From: a virus
Length of the DNA stretch: 39,626 nucleotides
IMG/VR virus record: IMGVR_UViG_3300030382_003464
Location: 1 to 39,626 of that record
Strand: one strand, 5' to 3'
Shown: positions 1 to 9,300 of the stretch, in pieces
Layout of the letters: each line of letters begins with the position of its first letter
Numbering within the stretch: position 1 is the stretch's first letter
The notes under the pieces: model-generated
Told to the model about the DNA's origin: nothing
Database searches by the model: none
What the model saw: the letters and a program-made list of their open reading frames with translations, nothing else
Position numbers and translations under genes: made by a program

Positions 1-2131
1 TACCTATATTTCTAAAAGGTCCTATACTTAATTTACTAAATTTCTTTGAGTTATCCAAAGGTTCTAAAGATTTATCTCTTTCTTTTCTCTTAGAGTAGCC
101 TCTATTTGCTTGTTGAATCTTAACAAATGCAATAAGTGCAGCAAATGCAACTAGTCTATCCACATTAAGTCCAGGGAAATATTGTAACATTTCTGTAAGT
201 AACATTTCATCAGGAATTCTTTCTACACCATATTTAACACTCATAACTTCACCATTATCATCTAATTCTTCATCTGTTGCTTCTCTAATAAATTCAATAG
301 CATATGATATAAAATGATTCTTAAATAATGTTCCTGTATTTTTCCAACCATATTCTTGATATACAGTTCTATTTGATCCAAGATCCTTTAAAAATAGTAT
401 CTGTTGTTTAGGTACAAGATATTTTTGTTTCTTTCTTGCTATCATGTGTTGAATAAAAAGAGATATATTATTCTCAACTAAAGTCCAAGCATTATACCAT
501 TCTATAATTAATTCTAATTGTTCATGTGTTTTATTTATATCATCATATCTACCACACCATGATGCAACAACTTTATCACCTTCAATAAATACTTCTAAAC
601 CTTCTGATGTTTCTTTTGTTACTTCAACAGCATTTTTATATACAAATATTGAACATAATGAATCTGATGTAGTTGTTTTACCTTCTGATACCGGGTCAAT
701 AGATGCATAGTATGTTCCAAATTCAGGATTATCTATTGGTCTTTCCCATACAACTAAAACACCTGTTTTATCTTCTCTCTTTTTATTTACTGGAAATTCT
801 CTTATTGGTAATTTTTTTGTTCTACTTGCTTTTATACCATCTTGATCTCTTTCTAATTTAATATATTCATATGAATATTCTTTTTCTTCAACTCTTCTAA
901 TTTGTTTAGACAATAAACTCTGTGGAAAAATTGATTCTTTTCTATATGCAAATGCCTCAGCAATATCAATTGGTTTCTGTGAGATTCTTAATTGAAATGC
1001 TTCAGCTTCTAAATCTTTTTTCCATTCTTCTCTTTCTGTTCTAATTGATTTAAGTGCTTCTTTAATTTTAGAATTACCATATTGATCTATAAAAGGAGGC
1101 ATTGACCATTGTTCTGGAATAAATAAACCTGCAATACCAATAGTACCTTTATCATCCATTAAATCTGTTTGAACTCCTAATATACCATTAGCTTCTGGAT
1201 TAAGAATAAATGTCTTTAAAGGTTTACAATGATCAAGATCTCCAACAGATCCTGCAGCTATAAATTGTCCAGTTGTCATCATTCCTGAAGTAAATGCAGG
1301 ACGTAGGTATTCATATGTTTTATCCATCTTAGGAGCAATACCTGCTTCTTCATGAAAAAAGTATGTACATGGACCACCTACTCCTGCTGTTGCATTTTTT
1401 TCAAAAGATGATCCTTGTATTTTAGATCTAAGACCTTTCTGTGTTTTTCTATTATTTATTCTAACTTCAATCTTTTGTTCCCATAATAATACTTTTCCAG
1501 GATTAGAAGGTCTATACCAGGCAGTATGTTCATTTAAAAATGTTTGATATTCATCTAAAAATTTCCATGATCCTTTATCATTAATATAATCTTTTAAAGC
1601 TGCACCAATTTTTAATACAGCTCCTTCTTCAAACCAATACATATTTATTAGTTTACCCATATGAAAATAGGATGATGCAATCTGTCTTTTCTTAAGTATT
1701 GCAACATGTTTATAACTAATCTCAGCCATTAATTCATATAATGCCATATGATATTGAGCATCTCTTACTTTTGCAAAACCATATTCTTTTTCTTCTTTAT
1801 CATAAATAGGAAGAAAATTTAACCACATATAATAATCCCTAGTAAGATACCATGTTTTTCCTTTATTCTTATATATTACACCTTCTCTACATTTATTTTT
1901 TTGATCTTCCCAATAGGTCATAAAATCTTTTGATCTCATTGGTTTATCACAATAAAAACCTTGTTTATTAAATATTCTAGCTTGTTCATTAAATATAAAG
2001 GAAGTTTTATCAAACTTATATTTACCAGGTTCTTTAAACATTAAATCAATAAATTCTCTAAAAGATTCTACTGATTCAAACTCGGTTGTAGTCCAAGTAC
2101 CATTATTGTATGTAGGTATAATTCTATACAC
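1..2131 (-). CDS. terL: Terminase large subunit (TerL), 3' end cut by window edge
   Basis: Packaging motor: an ATPase that pumps DNA into the prohead plus a nuclease that cuts the concatemer. The reading frame is open from position 2131 to the window edge (710 codons visible) with no stop, so the C-terminus lies outside. An in-frame TAA directly precedes the GTG at 2131, so I take GTG as start; it overlaps the end of groES by 8 bases. Visible motifs: a degenerate P-loop region KKRQIASS near residues 148-155 (compare RQ.GKT in T4 gp17-type terminases), Walker B FFHEEAG with the acidic pair at 261-262, and a nuclease core with SIDPVSEGK (D479) and VENN (E553). Known family: TerL. Inference: it closes the late minus-strand operon. 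The lack of a canonical GK[T/S] is the main oddity. Confidence 0.85.
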   Translation of the reverse strand, partial: MYRIIPTYNNGTWTTTEFESVESFREFIDLMFKEPGKYKFDKTSFIFNEQARIFNKQGFYCDKPMRSKDFMTYWEDQKNKCREGVIYKNKGKTWYLTRDYYMWLNFLPIYDKEEKEYGFAKVRDAQYHMALYELMAEISYKHVAILKKRQIASSYFHMGKLINMYWFEEGAVLKIGAALKDYINDKGSWKFLDEYQTFLNEHTAWYRPSNPGKVLLWEQKIEVRINNRKTQKGLRSKIQGSSFEKNATAGVGGPCTYFFHEEAGIAPKMDKTYEYLRPAFTSGMMTTGQFIAAGSVGDLDHCKPLKTFILNPEANGILGVQTDLMDDKGTIGIAGLFIPEQWSMPPFIDQYGNSKIKEALKSIRTEREEWKKDLEAEAFQLRISQKPIDIAEAFAYRKESIFPQSLLSKQIRRVEEKEYSYEYIKLERDQDGIKASRTKKLPIREFPVNKKREDKTGVLVVWERPIDNPEFGTYYASIDPVSEGKTTTSDSLCSIFVYKNAVEVTKETSEGLEVFIEGDKVVASWCGRYDDINKTHEQLELIIEWYNAWTLVENNISLFIQHMIARKKQKYLVPKQQILFLKDLGSNRTVYQEYGWKNTGTLFKNHFISYAIEFIREATDEELDDNGEVMSVKYGVERIPDEMLLTEMLQYFPGLNVDRLVAFAALIAFVKIQQANRGYSKRKERDKSLEPLDNSKKFSKLSIGPFRNIG

Positions 2132-2402
2132 TTACAATAATTGCTAATATATCTTGTTTATTTATTAGCAAGTGTTGTTCTCCTTCATGAGACATGTTTA
2201 CTGGTTGTGCATATTCACCATATTGAATAAGATCTCCTTCTTCAATACCTTCTACATCATCACCTACAGATACAACATATGCCTTTAATTCTTTAGTTTG
2301 TGCTGCATCAGGAATATAAATATTTGTATCTCCATAAGTTTCTTTTGCTTGTATTTGTTTAACTAAGACTTTATTTCCAATTGGTATTACTTTATCTGCC
2401 AT
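2124..2402 (-). CDS. groES: GroES-like co-chaperonin (Cpn10)
   Basis: A 92-residue protein with the Cpn10 layout: an N-terminal strand IPIGNKVLVKQ, a mobile-loop region around residues 20-36, the GDDVEGIEEGDLIQYGEYA core, and a closing ILAIIVSV strand. Co-chaperonins cap GroEL and set its folding chamber; T4 gp31 is the classical phage example and is needed to fold its capsid protein. No GroEL gene is in this window, so it presumably works with the host chaperonin. It lies directly upstream of terL in the late operon, fitting a role in virion assembly. The start ATGGCAGATAAA is preceded by an A/T-rich leader. Identification is firm; the client protein is inference. Confidence 0.9.
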   Translation of the reverse strand: MADKVIPIGNKVLVKQIQAKETYGDTNIYIPDAAQTKELKAYVVSVGDDVEGIEEGDLIQYGEYAQPVNMSHEGEQHLLINKQDILAIIVSV

Positions 2403-2425
2403 TTTTATTGATTTTAAATTAATTA

Positions 2426-2944
2426 TTATAATTGATCATATGCAAGTCCTTGTCCACCACGGACAGAACTTTTTTGTTCTTCTTTCATATCATTATATGC
2501 TCCTTTAAATGATTGTCTTATTGAATCAAAATTCTTAGCAGCACTAACAAGTGAATTTATATTACCATCTCTTCCATGTTCTATTTGTGTATTCTCCATA
2601 TACTTTGCCAGTTTATCTATCATAGATTTAATTCCTTTATATGCTCTAAAAGTTGGAGTTTCATATAATTGAGCACATTTATCTAAGGCATACATTATTT
2701 TTGGACATTCTAATGATTCAGTCATATCGATTTCATCAAGAATTACTTCTTGTTTATCAACTTCAATAACATTAAAGAAAGGATTTAAATCAGGATCAGG
2801 ACAAGTCATATAAAATAAATATTGATATACTGATAGATGTGTATCAGGATATTCATCCATTATTTCTTTTAGAAATTTTAAAGTATAACAATGTTGAGTT
2901 GGTACTACTTTACCGTTTGATATATCAAATAATTTTGCTAACAT
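2426..2944 (-). CDS. Conserved phage protein of unknown function, terminase-adjacent
   Basis: A 172-residue soluble protein starting MLAKLFDISNGK. I chose the ATG at 2944, which overlaps the upstream stop by 7 bases; a GTG at 2965 would add 7 residues. Recognisable segments are an HCYTLKFLKEIMDEYPD stretch, FYMTCPDPDLNPFFN, and a well-ordered C-terminal half with HGRDGNINSL and VRGGQGLAYDQL. The same style of protein is common next to packaging genes in Bacteroidota phage genomes, but I know of no assigned function. Position between the nuclease and groES in the late block suggests a packaging or head-completion role (inference). No signal peptide or membrane segment. Confidence 0.6.
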   Translation of the reverse strand: MLAKLFDISNGKVVPTQHCYTLKFLKEIMDEYPDTHLSVYQYLFYMTCPDPDLNPFFNVIEVDKQEVILDEIDMTESLECPKIMYALDKCAQLYETPTFRAYKGIKSMIDKLAKYMENTQIEHGRDGNINSLVSAAKNFDSIRQSFKGAYNDMKEEQKSSVRGGQGLAYDQL

Positions 2945-3768
2945 ATTGAATTTTCTTTTAACCACATTATTAATGATCTTACTTCATCTTTTAAGTATGG
3001 TAGTTCATACATTTTTAATTCTTTTACTACAGGTTCATTATTTATATATTTAGTAATTGGATATCCATATTTATCTTTACTTTCTTCCTCAAATTTGACA
3101 TGTTGTATTATGAGTTTACCTGGTTTCAATTTTGGATTATGTTTTAATATAATATACATATAAAGACTTAACTGTATATTATAATGGTTTAAATTACAAT
3201 CATCAAGGTGTGATAAAGGTTTAAACATTTTAGATGTTATACCTTCCCAGTTTGTAAAACCTTTTTCTTTTATTTCTTTATTAGTTTTATAATCTGTAAT
3301 ATTTACTTTTCCATTAACAATTGTAACTAAATCTGCTTGACCACATATACATGCTGATTTTAGATATGCAAAGTGTTCAGGATACACTCCGTCACTTAAT
3401 TTTTGATCTGGAGCTATTTTAATACCACTTTTATCCATTATTGGCTTTATGATAGGTACTTCTATACCTTCACGTTCTATTGTCTTAAAATCAAGTAATC
3501 CACGTTCTCTTTCATCATGATACCAGTTACCTAATTCAATTGCACGCTCACTTTCTTTTTTCCAAATATTTAAAACTTCTTTTGGTTTAAGACCATACCA
3601 CTTTGAACGTTTATTTTTACAAGACTTTTTTGCAACAGTATCAGAATCAAATTTAGGTTTAAACTTACTTATAAATGTAGTTACACTTGTCCATTTAATC
3701 TGATCTTTTTCTAAATTCTCATCTAGACTCTCATATTTATGTCCATCTTCTTTAAATATTACAGCCAT
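2938..3768 (-). CDS. PD-(D/E)XK family nuclease (RecB/Cas4-like)
   Basis: A 276-residue protein. The catalytic signature is visible: QADLV (D146), then, 13 residues later, ITDYKTNKE giving D159-x-K161, the standard D...(D/E)xK metal-binding triad of restriction-fold nucleases. The N-terminus (HKYESLDENL, then VTTFISKFKP) and a HYNIQLSLYMYIIL helix after the core match the YqaJ/Cas4/RecB-like group, where a Q-x-x-x-Y motif follows the active site. It starts at the ATG at 3768, overlapping the previous stop by one base (TAATG). Position in the packaging block suggests DNA-end processing or packaging-related cleavage rather than replication. A second, distinct PD-(D/E)XK protein occurs at 32981-33979. 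Confidence 0.75.
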   Translation of the reverse strand: MAVIFKEDGHKYESLDENLEKDQIKWTSVTTFISKFKPKFDSDTVAKKSCKNKRSKWYGLKPKEVLNIWKKESERAIELGNWYHDERERGLLDFKTIEREGIEVPIIKPIMDKSGIKIAPDQKLSDGVYPEHFAYLKSACICGQADLVTIVNGKVNITDYKTNKEIKEKGFTNWEGITSKMFKPLSHLDDCNLNHYNIQLSLYMYIILKHNPKLKPGKLIIQHVKFEEESKDKYGYPITKYINNEPVVKELKMYELPYLKDEVRSLIMWLKENSIC

Positions 3769-4127
3769 TATTTTTGTACTTTAATGTTAGAGTCATTATC
3801 AGCAATATTATTCTTATTATTTATCTTTCTTATAATTTCTGCTTCTTGTGCAGCTGTAACATGAGCTTCCCATTTACCTTTTGGGCATGCTGCAGATAAT
3901 GAACGTATTTTAAAAGGTAATGCACAACCACAATCAGCACAACATGGTTGAGTACCACTTACTGCACATTTACCACCTATAGTATCAAGTTTATCACACT
4001 TCTTACATTCAATCCATCTATGATTTGCTATTTCTTCAATCCATGGTTTTCTAAACATGTTATTTTTAATACCATCAACTATATGATCAATATTCTTTAA
4101 ACCTTTAAATAATTTACTTAGTTTCAT
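3768..4127 (-). CDS. Small cysteine-rich, probably metal-binding protein
   Basis: A 119-residue protein with a dense cysteine cluster in the middle: ECKKCDKL (CxxC), GKCAVSG, QPCCADCGCA and AACPKGKW, about eight cysteines within roughly 45 residues. This suggests two zinc-ribbon-like knuckles or a metal cluster. The cysteine-rich core ending in CPxGKW is a recurring type in Bacteroidota phage late operons, with no function known to me. The N-terminal 25 residues are basic and amphipathic (LSKLFKGLKNID); the C-terminus is low-complexity and Asn-rich. It starts at ATG 4127, overlapping the stop of the HU-like gene by 14 bases. Possibly a virion or packaging accessory (inference only). Confidence 0.55.
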   Translation of the reverse strand: MKLSKLFKGLKNIDHIVDGIKNNMFRKPWIEEIANHRWIECKKCDKLDTIGGKCAVSGTQPCCADCGCALPFKIRSLSAACPKGKWEAHVTAAQEAEIIRKINNKNNIADNDSNIKVQK

Positions 4128-4500
4128 CTTTCCATCTTTTTTTATTGGTTATTTCTTCTTCTATTCTAATCTTAGCTTTTTCCATCTTATTTAGTTTATC
4201 TTTTACAGGTAAATGATTACCATATCCAACATATGTTGTTTTTTCTATATTACCTAGCATATCTTTATGTCTTTTAATTGCTCTATCTAATCTACCTTTT
4301 CTTAATGTAAAGGTTCCAAGATTAGGAAGTAATATGCGTGTATATTCTAACTCTTCCAAATTCTTTCTTATCTCATTATAAAAGAATCTTATTAATTCTT
4401 CTACAAGATCTTCATGAACTTCACACTCTTCAGCAATCGTCTTAAAAAATTCTTTATAAGACTTTGGATTTAAGTGATTATTTTTATCCTCTAATCTCAT
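4114..4500 (-). CDS. HU/IHF-like DNA-bending protein
   Basis: A 128-residue protein. The HU/IHF-family features are an N-terminal helical pair with DLVEELIRFFYNEIRKNLEEL and the strand-turn ILLPNLGTFTLRKGRL, which matches the invariant GxF of HU/IHF body strands. The following basic segment (RLDRAIKRHKDML) would be the DNA-binding arm. HU/IHF proteins wrap and bend DNA. Phage versions near packaging genes may condense DNA or assist terminase site choice; IHF-like proteins are a recurring part of crAss-like genomes. Overlaps its neighbours by 14 and 17 bases, so it is translationally tied to the late operon. It diverges from bacterial HU, so the family call is good but the role is inferred. 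Confidence 0.7.
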   Translation of the reverse strand: MRLEDKNNHLNPKSYKEFFKTIAEECEVHEDLVEELIRFFYNEIRKNLEELEYTRILLPNLGTFTLRKGRLDRAIKRHKDMLGNIEKTTYVGYGNHLPVKDKLNKMEKAKIRIEEEITNKKRWKDETK

Positions 4501-4849
4501 CAGTTACACCAAGTATTTTAAAGTCAAGTAATATCTGACCATCTACTTGTATCTTCATATTTGGATTTAGTACAATATTTTTATTATCCATAATAATTAG
4601 ATTCTTTTTCTTAGCCTTTTGTACTGCATTTCTACAAGATTGTGGACTTTTAAATATATTTAATTCTGAGATATGCTTACAAAAATCAGTTACATTAATA
4701 GAACCCTTTTTAGCTAGTTCAAGAAGACATTCTAAATCTGATTTACTTAATTGTAAATCATTAAGAAAGCAGAAAGTGATGATCTGATACTTAATCACAC
4801 CATCCTTCTGCATCTTAATTCTTTTTTCTACTGTATTTACGAGAGCCAT
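4484..4849 (-). CDS. Small protein, possible winged-helix domain
   Basis: A 121-residue protein of unknown function. Residues about 25-90 read as alternating short helices typical of a winged-helix fold (KSDLECLLELAKKGSINVTDF, then a recognition-helix-like SPQSCRNAVQKAKKKN, then a beta pair LIIMDNKNIVLNPNM). The helix 'PQSCRNAVQKAKKKNLI' is reminiscent of DNA-binding replication or regulatory proteins. It overlaps the upstream gene by 13 bases at its ATG (4849) and the downstream HU-like gene by 17 bases. DNA binding is an inference from pattern only; no sequence family recognised. Confidence 0.5.
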   Translation of the reverse strand: MALVNTVEKRIKMQKDGVIKYQIITFCFLNDLQLSKSDLECLLELAKKGSINVTDFCKHISELNIFKSPQSCRNAVQKAKKKNLIIMDNKNIVLNPNMKIQVDGQILLDFKILGVTDEIRG

Positions 4850-5469
4850 GATGTAGGAATGTCTTTGCTTTCTAATAATGTATATGTAAAGTTATTACTC
4901 CATGTATCTCTAGCTTTTCTACATATTTTCATAAACTTTTTAAAATCATCATTAGCTGCAATAACTTGACATCCTGCACTCCATCTATCAACTTGAGTAG
5001 ATTTTTTATGGGCATATTTAGTAGCTCTATGAATATTAATCCCAAATAATCCTGTATCAGTTGTTTCTGTATTTAAATTATAAATATCATCTCTGTTATT
5101 ATCTCTATATACAGTAACTGGATTTTGTTGACCTAATGCTTCATATCTACCTTGATGTTTTCTAATCTTATGTGATTTAGGATACTGTCCTGGTTTTAAT
5201 ACAGCAGTACCTTCCTCATCAACAATAGGATCTTCCATATAAAACTTTCCTGGATCAGTAGTACAATCAAATTCATGATACTGCCATTCACCATCCTCAT
5301 CTTTATAGGATATAGTTATAGTATCATCAAATTTATTAGTTACTTTATTTGCAGTTGCGGAATTTCTAATACCAATGATGTTAACATTGTATACTCCTGA
5401 CTCAAAAAATTTATGATTTTTTGAATCCATAGCTCTTCTAATTTTCTCTAAGCTATACTTATTCGCCAT
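4837..5469 (-). CDS. L,D-transpeptidase-like (YkuD-type motif) protein
   Basis: A 210-residue protein from the ATG at 5469 (a TTG three codons upstream is less likely). Its C-terminal half contains INIHRA (H147) followed 17 residues later by S-A-G-C (C167), matching the YkuD active-site spacing H-x(14-17)-[S/T]-H-G-C, except that the second histidine is alanine. YkuD enzymes act on peptidoglycan peptides through the cysteine. The first half is beta-rich (GVYNVNIIGIRN, DDTITISYKDEDG, WQYHEFDCTTDPG). No signal peptide, so the protein would act from the virion or rely on a holin for export. A phage cell-wall-active enzyme, lysin or virion-associated, is the best reading; the altered motif leaves doubt. 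It overlaps the previous gene by 11 bases. Confidence 0.55.
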   Translation of the reverse strand: MANKYSLEKIRRAMDSKNHKFFESGVYNVNIIGIRNSATANKVTNKFDDTITISYKDEDGEWQYHEFDCTTDPGKFYMEDPIVDEEGTAVLKPGQYPKSHKIRKHQGRYEALGQQNPVTVYRDNNRDDIYNLNTETTDTGLFGINIHRATKYAHKKSTQVDRWSAGCQVIAANDDFKKFMKICRKARDTWSNNFTYTLLESKDIPTSWLS

Positions 5470-5812
5470 TAGTTTCAACTTTTTTTAACTTTCTTACTGG
5501 TTCTGGTACTGGTGGAACAGGTGGTGCAGTATCCATATTAGGATTCCATTGTTGCCCAGCCTGACTTTGCTGCTTTGCTTCTTGTTCTGCTTTTTGAGCT
5601 GCCATTGTCTGTGCAATAAACTGTTGTGCTTGTAATCTTTCAGCACGTAACTTCTCAATATCTCTCAATAAAGTCTCATATTCAGACTGAACCTTTAAAT
5701 GTTTGATATTCTCTTTGTACCAAGCAGTAATTTCAGCTTTTTTTGCTGCCATTTCCTTTTCACTTAGTTGTTCATTTGTGGGAGTTGTGTTCTCCGTAGT
5801 TGATTTTGCCAT
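5459..5812 (-). CDS. Coiled-coil protein with Pro-rich tail, likely virion or assembly part
   Basis: A 117-residue protein of unknown function. Residues 15-85 are a continuous heptad-rich helix (ITAWYKENIKHLKVQSEY, RDIEKLRAERLQAQQF), followed by Gln/Ala-rich sequence (EQEAKQQSQAGQQ), a Pro-rich linker APPVPPVPEPV and a basic end. Such small helical proteins occur among tail/neck and scaffold-type genes of Bacteroidota phages, but I cannot name it. It has its own promoter candidate (TATCTTTG on the minus strand at 5844-5851, 32 bases before the ATG), so it probably begins a transcription unit running through terL. Confidence 0.55.
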   Translation of the reverse strand: MAKSTTENTTPTNEQLSEKEMAAKKAEITAWYKENIKHLKVQSEYETLLRDIEKLRAERLQAQQFIAQTMAAQKAEQEAKQQSQAGQQWNPNMDTAPPVPPVPEPVRKLKKVETNGE

Positions 5813-5931
5813 TTTTTATGGTTTTTAAATGATTAATATAATACAAAGATACAAAAAAAACTTTATAAATTTAAATAAATACTAAAAATTTAAAAAAAAA
5901 TTAATAATAATAGTTGTGTAACTCTAGTAAT
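5813..5931 (-). promoter_or_regulatory. Promoter region with Bacteroidota -7 box TATCTTTG
   Basis: Minus-strand reading of 5844-5851 gives TATCTTTG, an exact match to the TAnnTTTG -7 element used by Bacteroidota primary sigma factors. It sits in an extremely A/T-rich gap 32 bases upstream of the 5812 start. The run TTTTTTTGTATCTTTGTA is shared exactly with the promoter of the isolated minus-strand gene at 22189-22905. No good TTG/TTTG -33 box is seen 19-21 bases upstream here, only an AT tract. Predicted from sequence, not proven. Confidence 0.55.
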
Positions 5932-6276
5932 TTAGGAGGATTTTTCTTTATGTTCTATTGTATTATTTTCAGTAAATAGATTCATAATATCTCTAATCTT
6001 TGCACATTTTTCATATTCTTCTTCTTCAATAAAGTAATCCATCATATTTTGCATACTATCCCAATTTCTTTCTGTATCTAAGGGTTTTTCTGGATCATGT
6101 GCTAGTATGATACCATGTATGTTATCTGTCTCTTTTAAGATGAACTTTAAAGTTGTACTACCCACTATGATCTTAAATGAATTTCTAAATGCTTTGTCAA
6201 GAAGTATATACTCAGCTTGTAGTTTTTGTGACTCTGTAAGTTCTTCGTATTCATCTAATGGATTCATTTCTGACAT
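5932..6276 (-). CDS. UVR-motif protein (UvrB/UvrC-type helical hairpin)
   Basis: A 114-residue protein. The segment around residues 75-102 (MMDYFIEEEEYEKCAKIRDIM) matches the UVR motif, the helical hairpin by which UvrB and UvrC contact each other (pattern yE.Aa.lRD.i). The rest (SQKLQAEYILLDKAFRNSFK, FILKETDNIHGIILAHDPEKP) matches no nuclease or helicase domain. Stand-alone UVR proteins are also found as adaptor parts of McsA-like and phage proteins, so repair is only one option. Its own TAACTTTG element lies 20 bases upstream. Acts in the cytoplasm; role unknown, motif reasonably clear. Confidence 0.6.
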   Translation of the reverse strand: MSEMNPLDEYEELTESQKLQAEYILLDKAFRNSFKIIVGSTTLKFILKETDNIHGIILAHDPEKPLDTERNWDSMQNMMDYFIEEEEYEKCAKIRDIMNLFTENNTIEHKEKSS

Positions 6277-6295
6277 AGTATTATGTTTTTGGTTG

Positions 6296-6303
6296 CAAAG
6301 TTA
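6296..6303 (-). promoter_or_regulatory. Bacteroidota -7 box TAACTTTG upstream of the UVR gene
   Basis: Minus-strand TAACTTTG fits TAnnTTTG and lies 20 bases upstream of the ATG at 6276, within the 71-base gap after the giant gene. It implies that the UVR gene is not solely dependent on read-through from the giant gene. No terminator hairpin is visible in the gap. Confidence 0.5.
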
Positions 6304-6347
6304 TAAAGAAATATATATAACTTCCTAATTATTATTCATTTATTTTT

Positions 6348-9300
6348 TTAATAGTCTAGCCAAAAAGGTTTTAATGCAGTAGGATCAGCATTAAATGGAT
6401 GTTTAGGTGTATCAAAATATTTTTTGAATATATTTCTATTATCCCATTTATAATCTCCTACCATTCTTTCTAAATCTAGTTCTTCTGCTTTCTTAAGTTG
6501 TTTAATTAATTTTTGATTCATATCTTTATAACTTGACTTCATTGTTGGTCCTTTCCAAGTGGGTTTTGAATAATCAGGTACTAATCCAAATGGCCCAGGA
6601 CCTTCTTTCATATGAGTATAGGTTGGGGGAATATTATTTAGTATGTTATCAATATTATCTAGTTGTTTATTTATCGCATTATCAACTCTTTCCAACTTAT
6701 GTGGTAGTGGTTTTCCTGGATTATTAATCTTAAATAGTTTAATTTCTTCAGTAGTCTTTATTTTATATTGTTGTAATTTAGTTACTCTGTTTATAAAATA
6801 GTCTTGTTTAGCAACATATTCTATATCATTTTTTAAAAGTTCTTCCTGTACTTTAGGTGCATTATTATCTATCCAAGTCTTACTTCTTGGATTATACGTA
6901 TGAGTTGCTGATTGACCAGGATTAGTCCAATACCCAAATTTTTTAGAACCAAAACGTTCTATAGCATCCTTAATAGGATTAATAAGATACTGCTTAGTTC
7001 CTTTTACTAATGGTCCAGCAGAGAATGGAAGTATACCAAACATTGCATATAAGGCTGCATCAGTGTTTTTACCTTGTTGAGCATGGTCATATGCATTAAT
7101 AAAGTCTGGTACAGGATTAACCATAGCAGAAGCATCAAGCCCCATTTTTCTTGCATCTTCTGGAGTATTTTCATAACCAAAGTAATCTCCTATAGTATTC
7201 ATCATGTACTCACCATCTCTTCTTAATCCTTTAGCATTTACAAATTTTCCTAATTTAGAATCTTCAAACTCATTCCATCCATTCTGAGCCTTTGGTAATT
7301 CACCTTCATTTTGATATTTATTAACAAAACCACCTTTTTGATATTCCATTTTTAAATCTAAATTAGGCATATCTACACCAAAATATGGTTCGATACCACC
7401 AGGACTAATTTTGATTACTTTAGCTTTTCCAGGTACATCAGCATCTTTTAACATTTTATTTATTTTATTAACTGCTTCATCTGCCCATTCTTTAGTCTGT
7501 TTATTTGCTCTGTCAACAGTACTGCTCATATCTTTTGACAGCGTATTTAATTGTACTCTACCTCCATATATATCTTCTCCTTGAACTTGTGGACCAGATG
7601 GTACATGTGAAAATTTTCCTCTTTTAATTCTATTTAACATAAGTTTATAACTATCTAGACTTAAAGTTGCAGAACTACTAATAGTAGCACCTTTTGGAAC
7701 ATATTCTTCTAGATATTTTAAAGCTTGTCCTGCATCTATAGGGCTTTCCATAGACATATCTAAATAATAAGAATTTGGTTTATCTGTTCTTTTTATTAAC
7801 TGCATCATATTTTTATCATCTCCTAAACCTTTATATATTTGTACCATTTCATCACCCCCTCCTCCCTTAGATCCTTGTACACTTATTCTAAAATTACCTT
7901 TTCTTCCTGGTAAATTCCCTTCTCTTATTATATACTTACCAGGTTTACCAGTACTTTGATCTATAGGAGTTTTATCAATTAGTTTATTATCAAATGAAGT
8001 TTTAATTTGACCAAATTCATTATAGACCGTACCTCTTGGAGTAGGAGCTGATTTAAAAAGATTCTTAACTGGATTAATAATATGTTTTTTAGTTCCTTTT
8101 ACTAATGGACCTGCACTAAAAGGTAATATTCCAAATCCTGCATATAAAGCTGCGTCAGTATATTTTCCTTCATCCCATTTAGTTCCAGCATGTACAAAAT
8201 CTGGTCCAGGATGAAATACAGCTGCAGCATCTAGTGCAAAATCTTTTCCTTCATCTGATTCATATCCAAAATAATCACCAACAGTTGCCATTAAATGATC
8301 CTTATCTCTTCTTAAACCTTTTGCATCTACAAATTTTCCTACTTTAGATTTTTCAAACTCATCCCAAGCACCTTCTGATTGATACTTAGGTAACATTTTC
8401 TTATACTTAGCAGCACTCTGTGAATATCTATCATTAGCATATATATCATCACTCTTTACTTCTTTACCTGCTTGTGCTTCATCATTATCATTATAAATGG
8501 AAGTTTTATTATTCCATATACTTGGTTTATGTTCTTTTATTATACCACCTGCAGGTACAAATTGTGAATTAGAACCAACAGGTCCATATTTATCACCTTC
8601 TTGATTAGGATCATAATAAGGATTTTGTGTATATCCTACTTTACCACCAGAATTCTTCTGACCATCCATATACATATTAGCCATTGTTACTGGAACCGCA
8701 AGAGCACCGGCAGTATGACCCATATTTGATAATACAGCATTAGATGATAATGCACCAAGTGCCTCTGCTGCTATTATACCTTTTTTTGTTGTATTACCAA
8801 TAGCTGATGCAGTCTCTAAACCTGCTTGTGCATGTGGTGTTTTTGATGATCTAAGATCTAATGCCCAATTATATTGACCTCCATACTTAGCATTTAACAC
8901 CGGAGGAAGGTCATCACTTATTTGATCAGTTGCATCTGCAAAATTATTCATAAACCATATTATATCTTCATCATTAAAATATTTAAATAATCTTTGACCT
9001 ATACCTTCTTTATTTTTTGCTTTCTTAAGATCTTCTTTTGTAAATTCTTTAAAATCTCCAGTTGAATTAAATATATTTTGATCTTGTAAATCATGTCTAA
9101 ATTCTACTAAGTCTGATCTAGTTTCATGTGCTCTTGCATCATGATGATCTTTATCTATTGTACCATCTTGTAACTTTTTATTTCTTGATGTTATTTCTTT
9201 ATTTATAATATCATCTATAGTTAACATTCTTTTATCAGCATGTCCAAATTCATGTGCTAGTATACCTTTTCTAGTTGCATTATCATGTGCATCATTATCT

